Source: Paracoccaceae bacterium
GTDB lineage: Bacteria; Pseudomonadota; Alphaproteobacteria; Rhodobacterales; Rhodobacteraceae
NCBI GenBank assembly: GCA_026982515.1
Contig: JALSGY010000312.1
Span: 1-15,494, forward strand
Length of the DNA stretch: 15,494 bases
Reading direction: 5' to 3'
The notes under the pieces are model-generated. The model did not search any database, was not told where the DNA came from, and saw nothing but the letters and a program-made list of their open reading frames with translations. Shown here in pieces: positions 7,613 to 15,244 of this stretch; the stretch's first letter is position 1; every line of letters begins with the position of its first letter. Position numbers and translations under genes: made by a program.

Positions 7613-8458
7613 ATGCGCACCTTCTACCTGGCGATCAAGTATCTGGCGCTGCTCTTGTGGTCGAGCTTCATCGTCTTCCCGTTCCTGTGGGCGCTGTCCA
7701 CCTCGTTCAAGGACGCCAACGCCATCACCAGCGGCGCCACCTACATCCCGTGGCTGCAGTTCGAGCCCTCCACCCAGGGCTGGGCCTCGCTGTTTTCCGA
7801 CGGCTCGACCGGGATCAACATCGTCGATCCCTACATCAACAGCGCCATCGTCACCATCTCGGCCAGCCTGATCGCCATCACCCTGGGCACGCTGGCCGCC
7901 TACGGGCTGTCGCGTTTCGAATTCCGCGCCGGCTTCATCAAGAACAACGACATCACCTTCTTCTTCATCTCGCAGCGGATCATGCCGCCGATCGTGCTGG
8001 CCATCCCCTTCTTCCTGATGCTCAAGACGCTGGGGCTGCTCGATACCGTCTACGGGCTGATCCTGGTCTATGTGGCGCTGCTGCTGCCGATTGCCGTGTG
8101 GGTGATGATCGACTTCTTCGGCAACATCCCCAGGGAGCTGGACGAGCTGGCAATGATCGACGGCTGCCGTCCCATCGGCGCCTTCTTCCGGGTGATCCTG
8201 CCCAATTCGATCCCCGGGCTGGTGGTGGCGGGCATGTTCTGCCTGATCTTCGGCTGGAACGACTTCTTCTTCGCCTTCACCCTGACCTTCACCAAGGTGC
8301 AGCTTCTGCCGGTGGCGATCGTGTCGCTCAACTCTTCCGTTACCCCGTGGTGGAGCCTCTCGGCCTTTGCGCTGATCTCGGTGGCGCCGCTGGTGCTGAT
8401 CGCCTTTCTCGTCGAAAACTTCCTGTCCAAGGGCAGCCTTGCCGGAGCAATCAGGTAA
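7613..8458 (+). CDS. ABC transporter permease (MalG type)
   Basis: 281-aa second permease of the importer. It has an N-terminal membrane helix (LALLLWSSFIVFPFLWALS), about six hydrophobic segments, and the EAA loop ELDELAMIDGCRPIGAFFRV near residue 175. The LWALSTSFKD... N-terminal pattern is usual for MalG-type partners. It starts 3 bp after the first permease stop, with GAGGGAGG inside the end of that gene as ribosome site, so the two are probably translationally coupled. It should pair with the preceding permease and contact one of the two non-identical ATPases. Confidence 0.93.
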   Translation: MRTFYLAIKYLALLLWSSFIVFPFLWALSTSFKDANAITSGATYIPWLQFEPSTQGWASLFSDGSTGINIVDPYINSAIVTISASLIAITLGTLAAYGLSRFEFRAGFIKNNDITFFFISQRIMPPIVLAIPFFLMLKTLGLLDTVYGLILVYVALLLPIAVWVMIDFFGNIPRELDELAMIDGCRPIGAFFRVILPNSIPGLVVAGMFCLIFGWNDFFFAFTLTFTKVQLLPVAIVSLNSSVTPWWSLSAFALISVAPLVLIAFLVENFLSKGSLAGAIR

Positions 8459-8462
8459 CCTC

Positions 8463-9530
8463 ATGCTGGAGATGCGCAACGTCAACCGGGCCGTTGATGG
8501 CGAGGTCCATCTGGACGGGATCGACTTCACCTTCGAGGCCGGGAAGTTCTACACCATCCTGGGACGCACGGGTGCCGGCAAGACCTCCCTGATGCGCGCG
8601 CTCATGGGGCTGATGCCGCTGGATGGCGGGCAGGTGCTGCTGGATGGGACGGACATCACCGCCGTGCCGGTGTGGGAACGCAAGATGGCCATGGTCTATC
8701 AGCAGTTCATCAACTACCCGCATCTCGATGTGCTCGACAACGTGGCCTTTCCCCTGCGCCGACAGGGGGTGGGAAAGGCCGAGGCCCGCCGGCGGGCGCG
8801 CGAGTTCATAGATCTGGTCGGTCTGGGCGATCTGATCGACAGGCGCCCGGCGCAGCTGTCCGGCGGTCAGCAGCAGCGGGTGGCGCTGGCACGTGCGCTG
8901 GTCAAGGAGGCGCGCACCCTGATGCTGGACGAACCTTTGGTCAACCTCGACTACAAGCTGCGCGAGCAGCTGCGTGAACAGTTTCCCAAGATCGTCGAGC
9001 GAAACCGCGACAGCATCATCCTTTATGCCACGACCGAGCCGCGCGAGGCGATGCAACTGGGTGACGAGATCATTGTCATGCATCAAGGCCGGATCCTCGA
9101 TGCCGGCCGGCCCGACGAGATGTTCCTGCGCCCGCGCAACATCACTGTGGCCGAGTTGATGGGCGAGCCGCCGATCAGCTCTTTCCGCGGCGAGGTTAGC
9201 GAGGGGGCGGTGCATCTTGCGGGAGGGCTGAGGATCGAGGGCGCCGGCCGGACCCTGCCGGCGCCGGGCGAATACCTGATCGGCATCCGCCCCGAGGATG
9301 TGCAGCTGGGCGGCGATCTCGCGGCCCGGGTCACGATGTCTGAAATCAGCGGATCGGAAACCGTCACTCACCTGATCCTGCCCTTCGGCGAATTGCTGAT
9401 GCTGTCGCAGGGCGTTTCTGTCCATGAACCCGACGACCGGCTGAACATCGGCTTTGCCGCCGCCGATCTGTTCTTCTTCAGCCTCGACGGCGATCTCGTC
9501 TCGGCACCCGACAGGGAGGGACAGGACTGA
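8463..9530 (+). CDS. ABC transporter ATPase, GlpS-like (substituted H-loop)
   Basis: 355-aa MalK/UgpC-type ATPase. Walker A GRTGAGKT is at 34-41, a Q-loop lies in MVYQQF, the signature LSGGQ is intact at 132-136, and Walker B is LMLDEP with D156/E157. The H-loop is unusual: YATTEPREA (188-196) replaces the usual VTHDQxEA, so the switch histidine is T191. The YQQFINYPHL and YATTEP segments recall GlpS of the rhizobial glycerol importer. A C-terminal regulatory/TOBE-like domain follows. Start: ATG 8463 with AGG at 8453-8455, 4 bp after the permease stop; a TTG at 8439 would overlap the permease gene and is less likely. Its stop overlaps the next start (TGATG), implying coupled synthesis of the two ATPases. 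Confidence 0.9.
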   Translation: MLEMRNVNRAVDGEVHLDGIDFTFEAGKFYTILGRTGAGKTSLMRALMGLMPLDGGQVLLDGTDITAVPVWERKMAMVYQQFINYPHLDVLDNVAFPLRRQGVGKAEARRRAREFIDLVGLGDLIDRRPAQLSGGQQQRVALARALVKEARTLMLDEPLVNLDYKLREQLREQFPKIVERNRDSIILYATTEPREAMQLGDEIIVMHQGRILDAGRPDEMFLRPRNITVAELMGEPPISSFRGEVSEGAVHLAGGLRIEGAGRTLPAPGEYLIGIRPEDVQLGGDLAARVTMSEISGSETVTHLILPFGELLMLSQGVSVHEPDDRLNIGFAAADLFFFSLDGDLVSAPDREGQD

Positions 9531-10597
9531 TGGCCCGTATCGAACTGGTGAATGTTGCTCATTCCTACGACGGCGGCAAGGAATATGCGCTGAAGCCGCT
9601 GAACATGGTCTGGGAAGACGGCCGCACCTATGCCCTGCTGGGGCCGTCGGGCTGCGGCAAGACGACGATGCTCAACATCATCTCGGGGCTTTTGAAACCT
9701 TCCGAGGGGCGGCTGCTGTTCGATGGCGTCGATGTCACCGACAGCAACACCGCCGGGCGCAACATCGCCCAGGTGTTCCAGTTTCCGGTCATCTATTCCA
9801 CCATGACCGTGGCCCAGAACCTGGCCTTCCCGCTGGTCTGCCGCGGCTATCCCGATCACGAGATCAGGCGCCGGGTGGACAACGTGGCCGGGCTGCTGGG
9901 GCTGAGCGACAAGATGCAGATGCCGGCCCGCCGCCTGACCGCGGATCTCAAACAGCTGGTCTCCATGGGCCGCGGGCTGGTGCGCGAGGATGTGAGCGCG
10001 ATCCTGCTGGACGAGCCGCTGACGGTGATCGACCCGCAGATGAAGTTCGAGCTGCGCCGCAAGCTCAAGCAGATCAACCGCGAATTCGGCATCACCATGG
10101 TCTTCGTCACCCACGATCAGAACGAGGCCATGACATTTGCCGAAGAGGTGGTGGTGATGAAGGATGGCGAGATCATGCAGCGCGGCTCGCCGCAGGATCT
10201 GTTCGAGCGCCCCGACAACACCTTCGTCGGCTATTTCATCGGCTCGCCGCCGATGAACTTTCTCGATGCCCGGCTCGAGGGCGGCACCCTGGTCTGCGAG
10301 GGTCTTGGCTACCACGCGCCGGTTCAGGGCGTGCCCGCCGGGGCACGGATGCAGCTGGGCTTCCGCCCCGAGTTCGTGGTGCTGGACGGCAACGGGGCGG
10401 ACATTCGCACCCGGGCGCGAGTGGAGCACGTGGACAACCTCGGCGTCGAGGCGGTGATCACCCTCTCGCTGTCGGACGGGCAGATCGTGCGCGCCAAGCA
10501 GCAGGGCCGCTTCCGCGCCATCGCCGGCGAAAATCTGGGCCTGGGCGTGCGGGCGGAAAACCTCCAGATCTACTGCAATGGCCAGCGGCTGGGCTGA
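9530..10597 (+). CDS. ABC transporter ATPase, GlpT-like (substituted signature)
   Basis: 355-aa second ATPase of the importer. Walker A GPSGCGKT is at 38-45, the Q-loop lies in QVFQFPVIY, Walker B is ILLDEP with D161/E162, and the H-loop histidine H195 (VTHDQNEA) is intact. The ABC signature LSGGQ is replaced by LTADLKQ at 136-142, as I recall for GlpT of the rhizobial glycerol transporter. With the GlpS-like partner, which has the opposite defect, it should form a heterodimer with a single consensus ATP site. A C-terminal TOBE-like domain (FRPEFVVLDG) follows. It starts within the stop of the previous gene and is the last gene of the operon. Confidence 0.91.
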   Translation: MARIELVNVAHSYDGGKEYALKPLNMVWEDGRTYALLGPSGCGKTTMLNIISGLLKPSEGRLLFDGVDVTDSNTAGRNIAQVFQFPVIYSTMTVAQNLAFPLVCRGYPDHEIRRRVDNVAGLLGLSDKMQMPARRLTADLKQLVSMGRGLVREDVSAILLDEPLTVIDPQMKFELRRKLKQINREFGITMVFVTHDQNEAMTFAEEVVVMKDGEIMQRGSPQDLFERPDNTFVGYFIGSPPMNFLDARLEGGTLVCEGLGYHAPVQGVPAGARMQLGFRPEFVVLDGNGADIRTRARVEHVDNLGVEAVITLSLSDGQIVRAKQQGRFRAIAGENLGLGVRAENLQIYCNGQRLG

Positions 10598-10637
10598 GCG
10601 CCAGCCGGGGGCTTCACTTTCCGGAAATGCACCTTGT

Positions 10638-10655
10638 CGGGGCTGTCATGCCCCG
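10638..10655. terminator. Small hairpin between operon end and tRNA
   Basis: CGGGGC-TGTCAT-GCCCCG, a perfect 6-bp inverted repeat between the convergent ATPase gene and tRNA-Thr. Its position suits a terminator for either strand, but no T run follows on either side, so function is uncertain. Confidence 0.3.
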
Positions 10656-10687
10656 CACACCCCGTTCACTGATATTCCAGAGGAAAA

Positions 10688-10762
<75 letters not shown>

Positions 10763-10778
10763 GCCTGTCGTGGGCGGC

Positions 10779-10807
10779 TGATTAGACGCAATTTCCCCAC
10801 GACGCAA
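10779..10807 (-). promoter_or_regulatory. Possible tRNA-Thr promoter
   Basis: On the minus strand, TTGCGT (10807-10802) precedes TAATCA (10784-10779) with a 17-bp spacer; the overlapping TCTAAT (10786-10781) is a better -10 match but has a 15-bp spacer. The -10 lies about 17 bp before the tRNA 5' end, a sensible distance. Confidence 0.35.
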
Positions 10808-10851
10808 GCGCAATCTGGACCCTTCCGCCATGCTGCGATAGAGAGGAGCGC

Positions 10852-10995
10852 ATGGTGGAAAAATCCGGCAAATCCACGCACAAGAACACCGCCGTGGGGC
10901 GGGAGGAAAGGCTGAAGGCCGCGCTCAGGGCCAATCTGAAGCGGCGCAAGGCCCAGGCGCGCGCCCGGGCGGAGCCGGAAAAGAGAAAGGGTTGA
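10852..10995 (+). CDS. Small basic protein upstream of murA (47 aa)
   Basis: A 47-residue protein of unknown function, starting ATG with a clear GAGAGGAG ribosome site at 10841-10848 and ending TGA 7 bp before murA. It has 8 Lys and 8 Arg against 5 Glu and no Asp, about +11 net. The middle (REERLKAALRANLKRRKAQARAR) should form one amphipathic basic helix, suggesting nucleic-acid or ribosome contact; that is inference. Small proteins with a similar REERL..ALRANL.RRKAQARAR core upstream of murA are, as I recall, common in Rhodobacteraceae. It is probably cotranscribed with murA. Confidence 0.75.
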   Translation: MVEKSGKSTHKNTAVGREERLKAALRANLKRRKAQARARAEPEKRKG

Positions 10996-11002
10996 GGCAG
11001 GC

Positions 11003-12268
11003 ATGGATTCGATCATCGTCAGGGGCGGCGGGGCGCTGCGCGGAGAGATTCCCATCGCCGGGGCGAAGAATGCCTGCCTGACGCTGATGCCCGCCACGCT
11101 GCTCTCGGACGAGCCGCTGACCCTGACAAACGTGCCCCGGCTGGCCGACATCGCCACCATGACGCAGCTTCTGCAGTCGCTCGGGGCCGAGGTGCAGAGC
11201 CTGGCCGGCGGTCAGGTGCTGGCCATGTCCAGTCACGATGCCCGCAACCACGTGGCCGAATACGACATCGTGCGCAAGATGCGCGCCTCCAACCTGGTGC
11301 TCGGCCCGCTTCTGGCGCGTCACGGCAGGGCGGTTGTGTCCCTGCCGGGGGGCTGCGCCATCGGTGCGCGGCCGATGGATCTTCACATCCACGGGCTTCA
11401 GGCCATGGGCGCCGAGATCGAGCTGCGCGACGGTTACCTGCATGCAACGGCGAGAAACGGGCTCAAGGGGGCCGGGATCGAGCTGCGCTTCGCTTCGGTC
11501 GGGGCGACCGAGAACATACTCATGGCCGCCACTCTGGCGCGAGGCACCACGGTGATCCGCAACGCCGCGCGCGAGCCGGAAATCTCCGATCTGGCCACCT
11601 GCCTGCGTGCCATGGGCGCGCGGATCGAGGGCGACGGCACCGGCACGATCACCGTCGAGGGGGTGGAGAGGCTGCATGGCGCGACCCACCCGGTGATCGT
11701 CGACCGCATCGAGCTGGGCACCTACATGCTGGCCCCGGCCATCGCCGGCGGCGAGGTGGAACTCACGGGCGGGCGGCGCGACCTGCTGCCCGCCTTTTGC
11801 GAAAAGCTCGAGGAGGCGGGGATCGAGATCAGCGAAACGCCCGGCGGGCTGAAGGTTTCGCGCCCGGGCGCGCGCGCGCGTTCGGTGGATGTGGAAACCG
11901 CGCCCTTCCCCGGTTTCCCCACCGATCTGCAGGCGCAGATGATGGCGCTGATGTGCACCGCCGAGGGGGTTGCGGTGCTGCACGAGACGATCTTCGAGAA
12001 CCGCTTCATGCATGCTCCCGAGCTCATGCGCATGGGCGCACAGATCGAGGTGCGCGGCGGCACCGCCACGGTCACGGGGGTGGAGCAGCTCAAGGGTGCG
12101 CCGGTGATGGCCACCGACCTGCGCGCCTCGGTCTCGCTGATTCTCGCCGGTCTGGCGGCCGAGGGCGAGACGGTGGTCAACCGGGTCTATCATCTCGACC
12201 GCGGCTATGAGCATGTGGTGCGGAAGTTCCGCGGCATTGGCGCGGATATCGAACGGGTGAGCAACTGA
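11003..12268 (+). CDS. murA: UDP-N-acetylglucosamine 1-carboxyvinyltransferase
   Basis: 421-aa cytoplasmic enzyme of the first committed step of peptidoglycan synthesis: transfers enolpyruvate from phosphoenolpyruvate to UDP-GlcNAc. Length matches the family (about 420). Substrate-binding GAKNACL is near the N-terminus (K and N of the KN pair), and the active-site cysteine is C118 in PGGCAIGARPMDLHI, the position attacked by fosfomycin in MurA proteins; the fosfomycin-resistant Asp variant is not present. The repeated inside-out alpha/beta barrel pattern is continuous with no frameshift. It starts 7 bp after the small basic protein and its TGA overlaps the ATG of the DUF2948 gene (TGATG), so the three are likely one transcript. 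Confidence 0.98.
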   Translation: MDSIIVRGGGALRGEIPIAGAKNACLTLMPATLLSDEPLTLTNVPRLADIATMTQLLQSLGAEVQSLAGGQVLAMSSHDARNHVAEYDIVRKMRASNLVLGPLLARHGRAVVSLPGGCAIGARPMDLHIHGLQAMGAEIELRDGYLHATARNGLKGAGIELRFASVGATENILMAATLARGTTVIRNAAREPEISDLATCLRAMGARIEGDGTGTITVEGVERLHGATHPVIVDRIELGTYMLAPAIAGGEVELTGGRRDLLPAFCEKLEEAGIEISETPGGLKVSRPGARARSVDVETAPFPGFPTDLQAQMMALMCTAEGVAVLHETIFENRFMHAPELMRMGAQIEVRGGTATVTGVEQLKGAPVMATDLRASVSLILAGLAAEGETVVNRVYHLDRGYEHVVRKFRGIGADIERVSN

Positions 12269-12744
12269 TGGTCGAGGACGCAAGATTCGAGGATGCCGAC
12301 GCGGCGCCGCTGCGGCTCAAGGCTTTCGACAGTGAAGACCTGCAGGTGATCGCCGCCCTGGTTCAGGATGCCGTCTTTCCCGCCACCGAGATGAAGTGGG
12401 ACAGAAAGCGCCGCCGCTTTGCGCTGCTGCTCAACCGGTTCCGCTGGGAAGAGGCGGTGCGTGCCACCCGCCCCGAGCGCCCCTACGAGAGGGTGCAGTC
12501 GGTGCTGGCCTTCGAGGACGTGATGAAGGTGTCCAGCCAGGGATTTGACCGGCACGACCCGGATCTGATCCTCTCGTTGCTGGAAATCACCTTCACCCCC
12601 GGCGAGGATACCACCGGCCGGGTGGAGCTGATCCTGGCCGGCGACGGGGCGATCGCGCTGGAGGTCGAGGCGCTGGAAGCCACCCTGCGTGACGTGACCC
12701 GCCCCTATGTGGCACCTTCCGGCAAGGCCCCGCGCCACGGCTGA
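12268..12744 (+). CDS. DUF2948 family protein
   Basis: 158-aa protein recognised as DUF2948 from its opening pattern (LRLKAFDSEDLQVIAALVQDAV, then FPATEMKWDRKRRRFALLLNRFRWE). Function unknown. It has no signal peptide or membrane segment and is probably cytoplasmic. The C-terminal third (LEITFTPGEDTTGRVELILAGDGAIALEVEALEATLRDV) reads as beta strands followed by an acidic helix. Start codon overlaps the murA stop, indicating coupled translation. In Rhodobacteraceae this family commonly sits between murA and hisD, as I recall. Confidence 0.9.
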   Translation: MVEDARFEDADAAPLRLKAFDSEDLQVIAALVQDAVFPATEMKWDRKRRRFALLLNRFRWEEAVRATRPERPYERVQSVLAFEDVMKVSSQGFDRHDPDLILSLLEITFTPGEDTTGRVELILAGDGAIALEVEALEATLRDVTRPYVAPSGKAPRHG

Positions 12745-12831
12745 GTGTCCCGCGCCGCGCACCGCCCGGCACGCCGCCGGGGCTTGAGCCCGCGCCCGCC
12801 CCCGTCTATTCCGGGCCGACAGGAGAGAGCG

Positions 12832-14136
12832 ATGCCCCAGTTTCTGAACACCACAGCGCCAGATTTCGAAACCCGCTTCGCGGCGCTTCTGGAGATGAAG
12901 CGCGAGGATGCCCCCGACGTTGACGATACGGTGGCCGCGATCATCGCCGATGTACGCGCGCGCGGCGACGAGGCGGTGATCGAACTGACCGCGAAATTCG
13001 ACCGCCTGGAACTGACCCCCGAAACACTGGCCTTCTCGGACGAGGAGATCGAGGCGGAATGCGCGAAGGTTCCTCAGGAAGAGCGCGAGGCGCTGGTGAT
13101 GGCGGCCGAGCGCATCCGCGCTTATCATGTCCGTCAGCTGCCGGCCGATGAAAGCTGGGTGGACGAGACCGGCGCCACCCTCGGCTGGCGCTGGAGCCCG
13201 GTTTCGGCGGCGGGGCTCTATGTGCCGGGGGGGCTGGCCTCCTATCCCTCCTCAGTGCTGATGAACGCGATCCCCGCTCAGGTGGCGGGGGTGGAGAACC
13301 TTGTGATCTGCGCTCCCACGCCGGAGGGGCAGGCCAACCCGCTGGTGCTGCTGGCGGCCAGGATTGCGGGGGTGCGCAAGGTTTACCGCATCGGCGGCGC
13401 GCAGGCGATCGCCGCCATGGCCTATGGCACACAAACCATTGCCCCGGTGGACAAGATCACCGGTCCCGGCAATGCCTGGGTGGCCGCCGCCAAGCGCCGC
13501 GTGTTCGGCCGTGTCGGCATCGACATGATCGCCGGACCATCCGAGATCCTGGTAATCGCCGACCGCAACAACGATCCGGCCTGGCTGGCGCTTGATCTGC
13601 TCAGCCAGGCCGAGCATGACGAAAGCGCCCAGGCGATCCTGATCACCGACGATGCGGACTTTGCCGCGGTGGTAGCCGAGGCTGTGGATGCCCGCTTGCA
13701 GACACTGGAGCGGCGCGCCATCGCCGGTGCCAGCTGGCGCGAATACGGTGCCGTGATCACGGTGCGGGACATGGGCGAGGCGGCCGCCCTGGCCGACCGC
13801 ATCGCGCCCGAACATCTGGAGCTGTGCGTCGCCAACCCCGAGGCGCTGGCCGACAACATCCGCCATGCCGGGGCGATCTTCCTCGGCGCCTGGACCCCCG
13901 AGGCGATCGGCGATTACGTGGGCGGGCCCAACCACGTGCTGCCCACGGCCCGCTCGGCGCGCTTTTCCAGCGGGTTGTCGGTGCTCGATTTCATGAAGCG
14001 CAGCACCCTGGCGAAAATGTCGCCCGATGCACTTTCGGCCATCGGGCCGGCGGCCGAAACGCTGGCGCGTTCGGAAAGCCTGCAGGCGCACGGGCTGTCG
14101 GTGCGCGCCCGGCTTGACCGGTTGAACGGGGGCTGA
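12832..14136 (+). CDS. hisD: Histidinol dehydrogenase
   Basis: 434-aa zinc enzyme that oxidises L-histidinol to L-histidine in two NAD-dependent steps, the end of histidine biosynthesis. Catalytic and zinc residues are all in place and nearly match E. coli numbering: Q259 and H262 (SQAEHD), E327-H328 (APEHLEL), D361 (GDYVGG) and H420 (LQAHGLS). Start: ATG 12832 with AGGAGA just upstream; an in-frame ATG-like extension to 12745 (GTG) encodes a Pro/Arg-rich stretch not typical of the family. The 87-bp gap after the DUF2948 gene holds only a short GGGCT-TG-AGCCC repeat. Followed after 2 bp by the UPF0262 gene. Confidence 0.98.
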   Translation: MPQFLNTTAPDFETRFAALLEMKREDAPDVDDTVAAIIADVRARGDEAVIELTAKFDRLELTPETLAFSDEEIEAECAKVPQEEREALVMAAERIRAYHVRQLPADESWVDETGATLGWRWSPVSAAGLYVPGGLASYPSSVLMNAIPAQVAGVENLVICAPTPEGQANPLVLLAARIAGVRKVYRIGGAQAIAAMAYGTQTIAPVDKITGPGNAWVAAAKRRVFGRVGIDMIAGPSEILVIADRNNDPAWLALDLLSQAEHDESAQAILITDDADFAAVVAEAVDARLQTLERRAIAGASWREYGAVITVRDMGEAAALADRIAPEHLELCVANPEALADNIRHAGAIFLGAWTPEAIGDYVGGPNHVLPTARSARFSSGLSVLDFMKRSTLAKMSPDALSAIGPAAETLARSESLQAHGLSVRARLDRLNGG

Positions 14137-14138
14137 GC

Positions 14139-14618
14139 ATGAGCCGGCTGATCCATGTGGAAATCGACGATGCGGGCCTTCCTCCTCCCACGCCCGAGAT
14201 CGAGCAGGAACGCCGCGTGGCGATCTTCGATCTGCTTGAGGAAAACTCCTTCGTGCTGCCGCCGCGGCAGGGGCGCGAGGTGCTGCCGGGGCCGTTTCGG
14301 CTTTCGCTGGCCATCCGCGAGCGCCGGCTGGTGTTCGACATCGGCGATGAAACAGGGGCCCGGGTGGTGGAATTTCACCTCTCTCTCGGGCCCTTCCGGC
14401 AGGTGGTGAAGGATTACTTCCAGATCTGCGAAAGCTATTTCGACGCGGTGAAGAAGCTGCCGCCCAGCCAGATAGAGGCCATCGACATGGCGCGGCGCGG
14501 CATCCACAACGAGGGCGCGCGGGTGCTGCAGGAGCGCCTTGAAGGCAAGGCGGTGGTCGATATCGATACCTCGCGCCGGCTTTTCACCCTGATCTGCGTG
14601 CTGCACTGGGGGGGATGA
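14139..14618 (+). CDS. UPF0262 family protein
   Basis: 159-aa uncharacterised protein recognised as UPF0262 by its start (RLIHVEIDD, then EQERRVAIFDLLEENSFVLP) and the conserved YFQICESYFDAVK and DMARRGIHNEGA segments. This family is essentially alphaproteobacterial. No signal peptide or membrane helix; probably cytoplasmic. It begins 2 bp after the hisD stop with a poor ribosome site, so translation likely depends on coupling, and its stop overlaps the start of the phosphatase gene (ATGA). Function is unknown; the position is conserved next to hisD in relatives, as I recall. Confidence 0.92.
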   Translation: MSRLIHVEIDDAGLPPPTPEIEQERRVAIFDLLEENSFVLPPRQGREVLPGPFRLSLAIRERRLVFDIGDETGARVVEFHLSLGPFRQVVKDYFQICESYFDAVKKLPPSQIEAIDMARRGIHNEGARVLQERLEGKAVVDIDTSRRLFTLICVLHWGG

Positions 14619-15103
14619 GCATGAGCGCCGATCTTCCCGGTTCCGTCCTGTTCTGCTGCGATCACAACGCCATCCGCTCACCCATGGCCGAGGGCATCAT
14701 GAAGAAGATGTATGGCCAGAACACCTATGTGCAGTCGGCGGGAGTGCGCAACGACTACGAGATCGACGGTTTCGCGGTTGCGGTCTGCGAAGAGATCGGG
14801 GTGGAGCTGTCGCGCCACCGCTCGCGCTCCGTCACGGAGATGCAGCAGTGGGGTGATGACCTTTCCGGCTTCGACCTGATCGTGGCGCTTTCGCCGGCCT
14901 CGCAGCGCATGGCGCTGGAGTTCACCCGCTATTACCACCTGGAGGTGGAGTACTGGCCGGTGCTCGACCCTTCCGGCCTGGGCGAGAGCCGCGAAGAGAA
15001 GCTCGCCGCCTACCGGCAGGCACGCGACCAGATCATCGCCCGCATGCGGCAGCGATTCGGCCCCTCGCCGGGGGAGGTGGAATCCGAATCACCCGCCCCC
15101 TGA
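14615..15103 (+). CDS. Low-molecular-weight phosphotyrosine phosphatase-like protein
   Basis: 162-aa protein of the low-molecular-weight phosphatase/arsenate reductase fold. The P-loop CX5R is C15-DHNAI-R21 followed by SPMAEG, preceded by the hydrophobic strand SVLF; a DP pair in WPVLDPSG may be the general-acid aspartate. These features suggest phosphate-ester hydrolysis on protein tyrosine, arginine or a small molecule, but the loop (CDHNAIRS instead of CxGNICRS) is unusual and the substrate is unknown. ATG 14615 overlaps the UPF0262 stop; a second ATG at 14621 is an equally possible start. Last gene of the hisD group; a 161-bp gap follows. Confidence 0.87.
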   Translation: MSMSADLPGSVLFCCDHNAIRSPMAEGIMKKMYGQNTYVQSAGVRNDYEIDGFAVAVCEEIGVELSRHRSRSVTEMQQWGDDLSGFDLIVALSPASQRMALEFTRYYHLEVEYWPVLDPSGLGESREEKLAAYRQARDQIIARMRQRFGPSPGEVESESPAP

Positions 15104-15112
15104 TCGGGTCTG

Positions 15113-15180
15113 CGATTCGCCTGCCGCCGCACCATGTGGCCCTTTTCCCGGCCCACGGGCCCCCGCATGGCCCCGAATCG
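15113..15180. repeat. Inverted repeats in the gap before infA
   Basis: CGATTCG (15113-15119) and CGAATCG (15174-15180) are perfect 7-bp complementary arms enclosing a smaller GGCCC-AC-GGGCC repeat (15150-15161). They lie just after the phosphatase stop and could fold into a terminator-like structure for the upstream operon, but no clear T run follows. Confidence 0.3.
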
Positions 15181-15191
15181 GCAATCTGCTC

Positions 15192-15220
15192 TTGAAAAAT
15201 ATTGCCATTGGGCGCATTTA
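15192..15220 (+). promoter_or_regulatory. Possible infA promoter
   Basis: TTGAAA (15192-15197), 17-bp spacer, then CATTTA (15215-15220) in an AT-rich patch unusual for this window. The -35 is good, the -10 poor. It sits between the inverted repeats ending the previous operon and infA. Confidence 0.35.
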
Positions 15221-15222
15221 AG

Positions 15223-15244
15223 CCTCGCCCGCGCTTTGGCGGGG
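15223..15244 (+). promoter_or_regulatory. Hairpin in the infA leader
   Basis: CCTCGCC (15223-15229) and GGCGGGG (15238-15244) pair over 7 bp with one G-T wobble and an 8-nt loop. It ends about 10 bp before the infA ribosome site GGAGTGA, so it would be in the 5' leader if the promoter call is right. Confidence 0.35.

Noticed and set aside
8439..8462. TTG start for the first ATPase
   Set aside because: It would overlap the end of the permease gene and add residues outside the family; ATG 8463 has AGG seven bases upstream.
5168..8530. Long open frames on the minus strand opposite the transporter genes (also 8451-9425, 9368-10429, 10925-12283)
   Set aside because: They are antisense to genes with intact family motifs, have His/Gln/Asp/Arg-rich composition typical of GC-rich shadow frames, and show no recognisable domain or ribosome site.
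11003..12268. Fosfomycin-resistant MurA variant
   Set aside because: The active-site position is the normal cysteine (C118), not aspartate.
12745..12831. Upstream extension of hisD
   Set aside because: It encodes a Pro/Arg-rich stretch; ATG 12832 has a good AGGAGA site and gives catalytic numbering almost identical to E. coli HisD.
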